11,601 nt of DNA, taken from positions 1 to 11,601 of the forward strand of contig DASXSF010000101.1 of assembly GCA_036506155.1 (NCBI GenBank), in the 5' to 3' direction. Positions 1 to 6,097 of this stretch are shown in pieces. Position 1 is the stretch's first letter; the number at the start of each line of letters is the position of its first letter. The notes under the pieces were generated by a model that did no database searches, was not told the origin of the DNA, and worked only from the letters and a program-made list of their open reading frames with translations. A program made the translations under genes and the position numbers. Source of the stretch: DASXRA01 sp036506155 (GTDB taxonomy: Bacteria > Actinomycetota > Actinomycetes > Mycobacteriales > Jatrophihabitantaceae).

Positions 1-122
1 TTCCGGAACATCGGGATGTCCGGCACGCGCTCGACGGCCATCAGCGCGGCGGCGAGCTCCTGGGCCAGCGCGTGGGTGTCGCGGAAGGTCCCGGCGGCGG
101 CGTAGACGTCGATCATCGGCAT
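1..122 (-). CDS. Tautomerase family protein (4-oxalocrotonate tautomerase-like), 3' end outside window
   Basis: Only the first 40 residues are inside the window; the gene reads leftwards and is cut by the window edge. It begins M-P-M-I-D-V-Y and continues with a helix-like stretch (ALAQELAAALMAVERVPDIP). This matches the N-terminus of the small tautomerase superfamily, in which Pro-2 becomes the N-terminal catalytic base after Met removal; that Pro is present. The start at 122 is chosen because it places the Pro correctly and has an AAAGGA ribosome site about 10 nt upstream. The start lies only 16 nt after the stop of the upstream broken hydrolase, so the two were probably co-transcribed. The substrate cannot be told from this fragment. 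Confidence 0.75.
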   Translation of the reverse strand, partial: MPMIDVYAAAGTFRDTHALAQELAAALMAVERVPDIPMFR

Positions 123-138
123 GGCGGTTGGTCCTTTC

Positions 139-956
139 TCAGCCTCGCGCCGCCGCGACGGCCTTCAAGATGAGGGCGGCCGCGACGTCCGGGTGGGCGA
201 TGAACGCGGCGTGGGAGCCATCGACGGCCTCGGTTGCCGCGTTCGCCCGCCGGGCCATGAAGCGCTCGGCCTCCGGCGGGATGGCGTTGTCCTGGGTGGA
301 GACCAGGTACCACGACGGCAGCGTCCGCCACGCTGGCGGCCCCGCCGGGTCGATGGAGCACCGTGCAGCGATGGGCTTTTGCACCGCGGCCAGGACCTGC
401 GCGTCCCGTACCGGGATGTCCTGAGCGAAGTTGTCCGCGAGCGCCGCCGGATCGAACCACAGAAAGCCCAACGAGTCAGGCTACACGTGGGCCAGGCCAG
501 GCAGGGAGGAAACCCGCCATTGAGTTGCACGAGGGTCACACCCTCGTCGGGCGCGAAGGCAGCAGCGAACACCAGGCTGATCACGTTGTCGACGCCGGTG
601 GCGGCGCCGGAGATCACCGCCCCACCGTAGAACTGGCCGGCCAGGACGGTCGGGCCCTGCAGCCGCTCGGCCAGCACATGCCGGGTCCAGGCGACATCTT
701 CGGCCAGCGAGGTCAGCGGCAGCTGGACGGCGACCACGTTGTGGCCCTGCCGCTTCAGGATAGGGATGACTCGGTTCCAGAGGGACCCATCAACCCATGC
801 CCCGTGCACCAGCACCACGTTGGCCTTCGAGCGCCCACTGCTGGTCCCGGCCAGTGCGGCCGCGGCCGCGCGATCCATGCCTGCGGCCTGGACCGCGGCC
901 AGGCTGGCGAGCGCAACAGTGCCCTTCAGCATGGCTCGTCGGGTCGGCGTGCCCAT
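139..956 (-). pseudogene. Exported alpha/beta hydrolase, broken (frameshift and lost nucleophile Ser)
   Basis: The start at 956 has a strong ribosome site (AAGGAGG) about 7 nt upstream. The N-terminus (TRRAMLKGTVALASLAAV) looks like an export signal with a twin Arg. Residues 47-60 carry the oxyanion strand motif VLVHGAW of alpha/beta-hydrolase-fold esterases. The nucleophile elbow, normally G-x-S-x-G-G, reads GQFYGG at residues 107-112, so Phe-109 (codon at 630-632) replaces the catalytic Ser; one C-to-T change in TCC would do this. The reading frame holds to about position 483 and then continues in another frame from GFLWFDPAAL to the stop at 139-141. The gap between GGFPP and GFLWF is 35 nt, one short of 12 codons, which fits a single-base loss between about 465 and 483. 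The C-terminal part still has the expected Asp (STQD) and catalytic His (DGSHA). Two independent lesions make this a decayed gene; the frameshift alone could be a sequencing error. Confidence 0.85.
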
Positions 957-1016
957 CGGTTCCCTCCTTGAAGCGCTCGGCTCGCTGCTGCGGAAAGTAT
1001 GATTCCCTGCTCCTCT

Positions 1017-1178
1017 CGCGAGAGCGGTTGGCGACGTACCCGCGAACAGCTGCGGATCAGGATCGTGACCTGGATCGAGCGGACCTATCACCGGTGCCGC
1101 CGCCAAGACGCGCTCGGCCGATTGACCCCCATTGAGTACGAAGCGATCATGACCTCAACCGCCACCCAGGCGGCCTAA
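1017..1178 (+). pseudogene. C-terminal remnant of an IS3-type (orfB) transposase
   Basis: One forward frame reads W-R-R-T-R-E-Q-L-R-I-R-I-V-T-W-I-E-R-T-Y-H, then RRQDALGRLTPIEYE, ending ATQAA and TAA at 1176-1178. This is the usual end of IS3-family DDE transposases (the WI..Y...R.H..L...TP..Y/FE signature). Only about 50 residues remain, there is no start codon, and the frame upstream of about 1010 shows no transposase similarity. The sequence just after the stop (TCGTGCAGCAGACCC, near 1196-1210) resembles an IS3-group terminal repeat, but I cannot pair it with another end. It lies directly upstream of the broken hydrolase, whose promoter region it may have replaced. Confidence 0.7.
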
Positions 1179-1344
1179 CCGAACATGTCACCAGTTCGTG
1201 CAGCAGACCCAGCCGACCTGGATCACCTGAGACAGCCTCTACTTCCTCCGCAGTCGCCACACCGTTCCAGCCGCACTCGCTAACGCGACAACTCTGCTCG
1301 CCATGACCCCACGGTGGGCCAACACCTCCTCGCGCGACGCGGAA

Positions 1345-1375
1345 CCGCCGGGCCGAGCATGGCTCGGCCCGGCGG
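1345..1375 (-). terminator. Strong hairpin, probable terminator of the M28 peptidase gene
   Basis: Positions 1345-1358 and 1362-1375 are a perfect 14-bp inverted repeat, all but a few pairs G-C, around a 3-nt loop. Three more pairs form beyond one mismatch (1341-1343 with 1377-1379). It lies about 20 nt downstream of the peptidase stop codon. No U-run follows, which is common for actinobacterial terminators. Confidence 0.75.
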
Positions 1376-1393
1376 CTCCGGTAGGAGTTTCGG

Positions 1394-3070
1394 CTAGCGC
1401 ATCCGGGCGTGGCTGGCACCAGCCATCCGGGCGGCCTTCTGCTGCTCGGCGGCGGTCCGCGCCGCGACGGCCTGCTGCGGGGTGCGGGTCAGGATGGTCG
1501 TGTCGAACGCCATCGTGAACACCATCGTGGCGAACGCCTTCGTCTCGAAGGTGAGCACGTTCGGGTCGTTGTTGCTGAGGTTGTCACACCAGCGGAACGG
1601 CCGGTCGACGCAGCCACCGTCGGTGGTGCCGAGGTTGCCCTCGAAGTTGCCGGTCTGCCCGCCGAACAGGTCGACCTGCTCCTGCGACTTGCAGCAGTCC
1701 TGCCCGGTGAGGATGCCGCTGGCCGGCACGCCGACCATGTTGAACCAGAACGCGTCCGTTCCCTGCGGCGAGAAGAACTCGTGGTTGAGCCCGATCGAGT
1801 CGTAGTACTTGACCGCCACGTCGCGAGCGAACTTCGACGGCTCGTACACATTGGCCGGGAACACCGGAATGGGTCCGCCGAACAGGTTCTTCGCGGCCGG
1901 GTCGAGCACGCCGATGGTGTAGTTCGGCGTCGCGGTCACGTCCGCGTCGAGGTCGTAGCCGATCTGGGCGAGCTCGGTGGGCGAGAGGTTGTGGGTATAG
2001 AAGTCCGAGCCCAGCAGGCCGAGCTCCTCGCCGCCGAACAGGATGTAGCGCAGCCGGTTCGTGGTGCGCACCTTGGCCAGCTTCTGCGCGATGTCCATGA
2101 GGGTCACCGAGCCGGACGCGTTGTCGAGCATGCCCGCACCGAAGATCGCGTCGTAGTGCGCGTCGACGACCACGGTGTGGTTCGGGTCGCCGAACGGCGA
2201 GTCGGCGATCACGTTGAAGTCGTCGCGGTTCGGGTCGATCTCACCCTTGAAGTCCAGGTTCACCTGGGGGTGCAGGCCGGCGTTGGCCGCGTCGAACAGG
2301 TGCTGACCCTCGGCGAACGGCACGAAGCCGACCGGGATGTTCGGCACGACAGAATTGCCGGCGTTGTCGATCATGCCGCCGCCACCGGCGAGCCCGGTAC
2401 GGCCCGGCTGGCCCTCGTTGAAGATGAGCACGCCGCCCGCGCCGGCGGCCACGGCGTTCTTGGCCTTCTCGCCGAAGTTACACGTACCGCGCTGGATCAG
2501 CGCGATGTTGCCGGGGGTGAAGCCAGCGAAGTCGGCCGGGCTGCACCCGCTGGCCGAGGACGGCGTCGGCGTCGGGGGCAGGATGATCCCACCGACCGGC
2601 TGCACCTCCGCGGTGACCGTGCCGATGCTGTTGAAGGGGTTGAGGTCGGTGCCGAGGGTGAACGTGGTCGGCGTCGGCGAAACCTCGCCGCCGCCCGGCA
2701 ATCCGAAGAAGGCGAAGTACGGGAACTTGTACGTCTGCACCGTGACGTGGTAGCCGGAAGCCTTGAACAGCTTGACGGCGAGGTCGACCGCCGCCTTGTA
2801 ACCGGGCTCGCCGGAGTTGCGCGAAGCGTGCCCGCCCGCGTCCGGGTTGGCGTCGGCGATCGCCTGCTGCTGCTTCATCATGTTCCACAGGTCGTCGGTG
2901 CGGATGCACTCGAGGAGCTTGGCGACCGAGTCGTTGGTGCGGTTGTTGCATGCCGTGATGGTGACCGTGTCCGCGCTGCTGGACGTGATCGGCCCCACGG
3001 CGGCGGTGAGTGCCACCGCCGACGCGCAGAGCGGCACGAGCCACAGGCGCCGCCGCAGATCTCTTCGCAT
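1394..3070 (-). CDS. Secreted M28-family metallopeptidase with PA domain
   Basis: The protein has 558 residues. The start at 3070 (MRRDLRRRLW) is chosen over upstream in-frame codons because it opens a classical signal peptide (basic stretch, hydrophobic 9-27, then SSSADT) and follows GAAGGGA about 8 nt upstream. Residues about 150-290 form a protease-associated (PA) domain containing GNIALIQRGTCNFGEKAKNA. The catalytic domain (about 285-525) shows M28 zinc-peptidase motifs: H305 in DAHYDA, D316 in GMLDNASGS, E348-E349 in FGGEELGLLGS (catalytic Glu and ligand), and D377 in DLDADVTATPN. The fifth ligand, a His shortly before CD in the family (YHxxCD), appears as Phe-492 in RPFRWCDN. Family role: aminopeptidase or related exopeptidase acting outside the cell, usually with two zinc ions. 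It stands alone, with a terminator behind it and no operon partner. Family assignment is firm; activity and substrate are not. Confidence 0.9.
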   Translation of the reverse strand: MRRDLRRRLWLVPLCASAVALTAAVGPITSSSADTVTITACNNRTNDSVAKLLECIRTDDLWNMMKQQQAIADANPDAGGHASRNSGEPGYKAAVDLAVKLFKASGYHVTVQTYKFPYFAFFGLPGGGEVSPTPTTFTLGTDLNPFNSIGTVTAEVQPVGGIILPPTPTPSSASGCSPADFAGFTPGNIALIQRGTCNFGEKAKNAVAAGAGGVLIFNEGQPGRTGLAGGGGMIDNAGNSVVPNIPVGFVPFAEGQHLFDAANAGLHPQVNLDFKGEIDPNRDDFNVIADSPFGDPNHTVVVDAHYDAIFGAGMLDNASGSVTLMDIAQKLAKVRTTNRLRYILFGGEELGLLGSDFYTHNLSPTELAQIGYDLDADVTATPNYTIGVLDPAAKNLFGGPIPVFPANVYEPSKFARDVAVKYYDSIGLNHEFFSPQGTDAFWFNMVGVPASGILTGQDCCKSQEQVDLFGGQTGNFEGNLGTTDGGCVDRPFRWCDNLSNNDPNVLTFETKAFATMVFTMAFDTTILTRTPQQAVAARTAAEQQKAARMAGASHARMR

Positions 3071-3319
3071 CAGACCGTTCCCTTCACAGAGGTGACAAGA
3101 AGCCGCGGGAATGCCCGTGGCGTTACCGCATGAATTGGCACTCGAGGAGAAGACACAGCTTGCTGGATCCCGGCTGCGCGCATAGAGAGGAGTTCGACGA
3201 CGCTCGATCGGCGCATACCTTGACCGATCACCGGCGGCCAGACTCGTCCACGTGTCGCTCGCTTCCTTTGAGGCACGTATGACGCTCGCCACAGCAGGCG
3301 TCTCAGCAGATGAGACTCT

Positions 3320-3454
3320 ATGGGCATGGTTGCTGAAGCGGCAAGCATTTCGAACCTTCTTGGCTTGCCCGATCGCGACGACGGACCGACGGCTGCTCCG
3401 GAGGATGGGCCGCGCGTGCGCCGGATCCCTGGGCCGTACCGGCGCACGTGCTAG
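3320..3454 (+). CDS. Possible 44-residue ORF, unrecognised
   Basis: A short forward frame starts at ATG 3320 and ends with TAG at 3452-3454. The peptide (MGMVAEAASISNLLGLPDRD, then a Pro/Arg-rich tail) has a balanced soluble composition. There is no good ribosome site; a 6-bp hairpin (GTCTCA/TGAGAC) lies just upstream. It may be the start of a gene whose rest was lost when the fragments downstream were joined. I cannot assign a function and it may be chance. Confidence 0.2.
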   Translation: MGMVAEAASISNLLGLPDRDDGPTAAPEDGPRVRRIPGPYRRTC

Positions 3455-3603
3455 AGCAGGTGCGTGGACAGGTCGGTGCCGCGGGCCTCGACCAGTTCGA
3501 GATCCAGTGGCGGCACGCCGCGAAAGAGCTGCTCACCTGCGCCGACCGTGAACGAAGCGACGTGCAGCCACAGCTCGTCGACGAGCCCGGCGGCCAGGTA
3601 CGT
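3451..3603 (-). pseudogene. C-terminal remnant of a RibD/DHFR-like reductase
   Basis: The reverse frame reads YLAAGLVDELWLHVASFTVG, then AGEQLFRGVPPLDLELVEARGTDLSTHLL, stopping with TAG at 3453-3451. This is the C-terminal third of the RibD C-terminal / dihydrofolate-reductase-like family, which carries L..GLVDEL.lh..p...G.G..LF at this place. The N-terminal NADPH-binding part is missing: similarity stops at about 3601-3606, where a fragment of an unrelated gene begins on the other strand. There is no start, so this is a remnant. Confidence 0.75.
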
Positions 3604-3691
3604 GAACGACGCGCTTGCCGAAGCCCGCGGCTACCGGCTGTCGCTGGTGCTCGCCCACCAGCACCTCGCGCCGCGGCGAGAAGCGTGGTAA
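3601..3691 (+). pseudogene. Fragment of a conjugation-type (TraG/VirD4/HerA-like) ATPase
   Basis: The forward frame reads VNDALAEARGYRLSLVLAHQ, then HLAPRREAW and TAA at 3689-3691. The core (LAEAR.Y.L.LVLAHQHL) resembles the segment after Walker B in actinobacterial plasmid and ICE transfer ATPases, where a strand ending in HQHL follows the DEA motif. Walker A and B are missing. The fragment begins where the reductase remnant ends on the opposite strand, marking a recombination joint. Assignment rests on one motif and is moderate. It agrees with the integrase and tRNA scar downstream. Confidence 0.5.
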
Positions 3692-3773
3692 CGTTTCGTA
3701 GTCAATCAATCACGCTATGCCGCAATACGGCGATCGAGTGTACGCGAGTATGCAAGGCAGCTGACGAGCGAGT

Positions 3774-4330
3774 ATGGCCATGAAGATTCCGAGCCTCAGA
3801 CCTGCTGCAGTAGTTATTGCGGCCGCGGCCGCGATCTTGGCATCGAGTGGTCTCGAAGAGGTTGCCTCGGCTGCTCCGGCCGGCTCGGCGTCGGTTGCAC
3901 ATCCAGCGCCGTATCCGGGCGCCGGCACAACGTCATCGGGTCCCGCGACTCCTGGCACGAGCGGCGGGGCAATTGCGGCGGTCGCCGCCGCCTGCACGCC
4001 CTATGTGGACGGCGACAACCCGCACCTGTCGTCGGGGGACGTTTCGGCTCACGGCTGGTGGTACCGAGGTAGCTGCACCAATCAGAAGACCACGGTGTAC
4101 ATCGGGCTTCAGGAGTTCTACTCGGATGGCAGTTGGCGGACGAAGGACACCAGCTCGGCATACGTTTACCCTGGCGGCGTTCAGCCAACCGCGCTACCGC
4201 CCGCCACGTATGCGAAAGCGTGGTACCCGCGGGCTGGCGCAGTTACGTAATCGTTCGCCTCGGTAACGGGGCCTCGGCAAACCTACCCTCGGCCGCCGGG
4301 CTAAATCTGGCTTGCAGGACCCTGACCTGA
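3774..4330 (+). pseudogene. Small secreted four-cysteine protein, frameshifted
   Basis: The first frame starts at ATG 3774 (or ATG 3780; neither has a clear ribosome site). It encodes a signal peptide (hydrophobic 11-24, Ala-rich cleavage area near 30-35), a Pro/Gly/Ser-rich linker to about 70, then a domain starting at Cys-74 (CTPYVDGD) with GWWYRGSC and LQEFYSDGSW. After YVYPGG (residue 135, position 4178) the continuation SANRATARHVCES, GWRSYVIV and LNLACRTLT lies in another frame, ending with TGA at 4328-4330. Each frame carries two cysteines, making the expected four of this actinobacterial secreted-protein type; without the shift it would be about 185 residues. The break lies between 4176 and 4183 and fits one lost base. 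Function is unknown. A sequencing error cannot be excluded. Confidence 0.7.
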
Positions 4331-4372
4331 CGCAGAGCACGCGCGCCAGGAAGCCGCGCCTGCTGATCCTTG

Positions 4373-4378
4373 TATCGT
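4373..4378 (+). promoter_or_regulatory. Probable -10 element of a leaderless promoter
   Basis: TATCGT fits the actinobacterial -10 pattern TANNNT and is separated by 7 nt from the ATG at 4386. That spacing places the transcription start at or very near the start codon. The following gene has no ribosome site, which agrees with leaderless translation. No clear -35 element is visible. Confidence 0.4.
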
Positions 4379-4385
4379 CCGGCTC

Positions 4386-4763
4386 ATGGACGCCAGCCCA
4401 GCAACCGTGGTGAGTCTCAGGGCTTGGGCTGACCTTCAGGACGGCCCAGACGGCGGCACATCGTGCACGGTGCGAGAGTTCGCACTGCTGTCCGACGGGC
4501 GGGAAGTGACGCTGCTCGACGACCGGGGGTGGGCGACGTCGGCGCCGCTGAGCGCAATCTCGCTCACCCACGTTGTGCGCAACATCTACAACGTGGTCTT
4601 GCCTGACGATGCCGAGCAGACAGGCGACGAACACGAGTGGCAACGTTTCGAGCAACGCCTGCGAGAAGCAGGGGTTGAGGTCACGGCGGACCAGCTCCGG
4701 GCACTGCCCTACCGCGTCTTCTTGAGCGTTCCCTCGGGAAGCGCCCGCTGGCAACCGGAGTGA
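4386..4763 (+). CDS. Hypothetical 125-residue soluble protein
   Basis: The intact frame starts at ATG 4386 (MDASPATVVSLRAW) and stops with TGA at 4761-4763. The protein is acidic, has no signal peptide or membrane segment, and seems to have two parts: a beta-rich N-terminal half (VREFALLSDGREVTLLDDRGW) and a helical C-terminal part (HEWQRFEQRLREAGVEVTADQLRAL). I do not recognise the family. Codon use is normal for the window and there is no frameshift, unlike its neighbours. It lies between a broken secreted-protein gene and an integrase remnant, so it may be cargo of a lost element; this is inference. Confidence 0.7.
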   Translation: MDASPATVVSLRAWADLQDGPDGGTSCTVREFALLSDGREVTLLDDRGWATSAPLSAISLTHVVRNIYNVVLPDDAEQTGDEHEWQRFEQRLREAGVEVTADQLRALPYRVFLSVPSGSARWQPE

Positions 4764-4811
4764 GGTCGGAGCAGCAGGGGTGCGTCGACTGGCGTCGTTC
4801 TGTGTGCCCGC

Positions 4812-4931
4812 GTTCCGGCGGCAGGTGACACCCTCAACCGGAATATTGTCCGCGCGTTTTGGGACCTGCGCCACACGTTCGCAAGCCTCTGCGGCAGCGA
4901 CGTGTCGAAGGGCAAGCCGTCAAGGTTGTGA
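4812..4931 (+). pseudogene. Tyrosine integrase remnant (box C region)
   Basis: The forward frame reads VPAAGDTLNRNIVRAFWDLR, then HTFASLCGSDVSKGKPSRL, with TGA at 4929-4931. DLRHTFASL is the core HxxR box of phage and ICE tyrosine integrases, and GDTLNRNIVRA resembles the segment 20-25 residues before it, so an internal deletion seems to have joined them. The first catalytic Arg, the Lys, the second His and the nucleophile Tyr are all missing. Its 3' end lies about 100 bp from a partial tRNA gene, the usual place of an integrase next to its attachment site. Confidence 0.7.
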
Positions 4932-4939
4932 GAACAGAG

Positions 4940-4959
4940 TTGGGGTTACTTTGGGGTTA
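4940..4959 (+). repeat. Tandem 9-bp direct repeat between integrase remnant and att site
   Basis: TTGGGGTTA occurs at 4940-4948 and 4951-4959, an 11-bp period or about one helical turn. The position, between an integrase gene end and the tRNA-derived core, is where arm-type integrase sites lie in ICEs and phages. The role is inference. Confidence 0.4.
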
Positions 4960-5027
4960 GAACCCAATGTCGATCTTGATCGTGGCGATCTTGCCAACTG
5001 CTTACAGCCCAGCGTTTCCGGGCGTTG

Positions 5028-5078
5028 TGGCGGGTGTTGGGTTCGAACCAACGTAGGCTGAGCCGACGGTTTTTACAG
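5028..5078 (-). other. Partial tRNA-Tyr (3' half): att site of a decayed integrative element
   Basis: Read on the minus strand: anticodon loop CTGTAAA (plus 5072-5078, anticodon GUA), 3' anticodon stem AACCG, a long variable arm of the tRNA-Tyr type (5053-5066, containing GGCTCAGCC), a perfect 5-bp T stem GTTGG/CCAAC around TTCGAAC (5036-5052), acceptor 3' strand ACCCGCC and discriminator A at 5028. The sequence on the 5' side of the loop (GGAACCAC) does not pair with AACCG and no acceptor 5' strand GGCGGGT is found upstream, so the 5' half is absent and no functional tRNA is encoded. No CCA follows. tRNA 3' halves of this extent are the att cores of many actinobacterial integrative elements. 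Confidence 0.8.
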
Positions 5079-5610
5079 GTGGTTCCTCATCGCCGGGCTC
5101 CAACGTTTGGAGGGCCGATATCCCGGGGCTTCGAGCAGCCCTACCGCTGCGCTGTTCGTCGCTGTCCCGCGTATGTCCCGCGCCGCAGGTCCACCAGTGG
5201 CCGCCAGCGGCTCTGCCGACCCGCACGACGTGGTGCCGCTAAGCGACTCTCACCTCCATCCCGTGCACCCTGTTGACCGCCTCGACCGCACGCGCCCGTG
5301 GCAGCACTACCTGACAGATCGGTCAGTGTAGGCAGCCGTCAGTTGTTCGGGGCGCTCGCAGGTACCGACATCGAGTGAGCCCGGGCCGGATCTCGGGGAC
5401 AGCACAGCTGTCCCAACGCCGCCTCGCCCTAGGGACGTCCGTGCCCAAGAATGCACAGCTGGCCCAGCGGCGACCGTCTGCAAACGGGCTCCATCACCGA
5501 GCCGGTCTCTTTGCCTGCTCGACCCGTGTCCACCTGCCGGCACACCGCCGATACGCGTTGATCTCCTACGGCCAGCCAATCAAGTACGCCAGACTCGTCT
5601 GCCAGACTGC
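5079..5610. other. Stretch without recognisable genes
   Basis: No frame on either strand gives a convincing protein. A short inverted repeat (CTCCAA/TTTGGAG, about 5099-5115) flanks the att side. CTGAC/GTCAG around 5310-5325 and the hairpin at 5396-5414 are the only other visible structures. The short frames here read through low-complexity Arg/Pro/Ser-rich sequence typical of chance frames in GC-rich DNA. Confidence 0.5.
5396..5414. repeat. Perfect 8-bp hairpin
   Basis: GGGACAGC and GCTGTCCC flank a 3-nt loop (ACA). With no gene ending or starting close by, it may be a leftover terminator or operator of deleted sequence. Confidence 0.4.
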
Positions 5611-5832
5611 TCAATCCGCGGCGGTGCCGAGGCGCTCCACCCGCCCATCCCCCGGCAACGTAACGCGAACCGCGTCAGGAACGTCGAGACCAACCGGACG
5701 CAGCTCGACACGCTGCGCTTGCGGGTCGTCGAGTCGAACAACATCACCAGCCCGTAGATCACGAGCTGGGACATCGCTCACCGGCACAGGCCCAAGCGTA
5801 TGAGGGTCACGGGGCCACCCGACTGACCCCAC
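5611..5832 (-). CDS. Possible 73-residue hypothetical protein
   Basis: The reverse frame opens with GTG at 5832 and stops at 5611-5613. The peptide contains SDVPARDLRAGDVVRLDDP and VELRPVGLDVPDAVRVTLP, a beta-rich pattern with regular hydrophobic spacing and G/C-rich third positions that looks more like real protein than the antisense frame. There is no ribosome site at the GTG, and the first 15 residues look weak, so the true start may be later (near the VPVSD segment) or the gene may be a fragment. No family recognised. It may be cargo of the decayed element next door. Confidence 0.35.
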   Translation of the reverse strand: MGSVGWPRDPHTLGPVPVSDVPARDLRAGDVVRLDDPQAQRVELRPVGLDVPDAVRVTLPGDGRVERLGTAAD

Positions 5833-6097
5833 AACGGTTGCTCAGCGTGACCTATAACCCCAACGGCAGCGCGCAGATATCCGTCTGCTCGATGATCTTG
5901 AGCTGCAAGCTTCGCGCAGATAAGCCGTTCTGCTACGCCGGAGGTTGTTGCGGTTGGCCCCCCAAGCCGCAGCGGTGGCTCAACGCAGCACCGGGTTGCT
6001 GTCGTGTGCACGCGTAGGTCGTTTCGCGGGGCGGCTTCGGTCGTCCGGCGCGTGGTAGGTTCTCGCGCGGCCGGTTTCACCTATCTCGGGGGTACCC
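5833..6097. other. Intergenic, upstream of the 728-residue secreted protein
   Basis: No gene seen. TAGGTT at 6056-6061 could be a -10 element for the gene starting at 6098, but no clear -35 supports it. Confidence 0.35.

Noticed and set aside
1409..3133. 574-codon open frame on the plus strand opposite the M28 peptidase
   Set aside because: The translation is a low-information Arg/Val/Gly-rich string with no motifs. It is an antisense shadow of a gene with G/C-rich third positions.
5028..5110. Functional tRNA-Tyr gene
   Set aside because: The T arm, variable arm, anticodon loop and 3' acceptor strand are good, but no 5' acceptor strand, D arm or 5' anticodon stem can be found on the upstream side.
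5002..5226. Minus-strand ORF ending YVGSNPTPATTPGNAGL
   Set aside because: This peptide is the translation of the tRNA-Tyr 3' half and its flank, a known source of false ORFs beside att sites.
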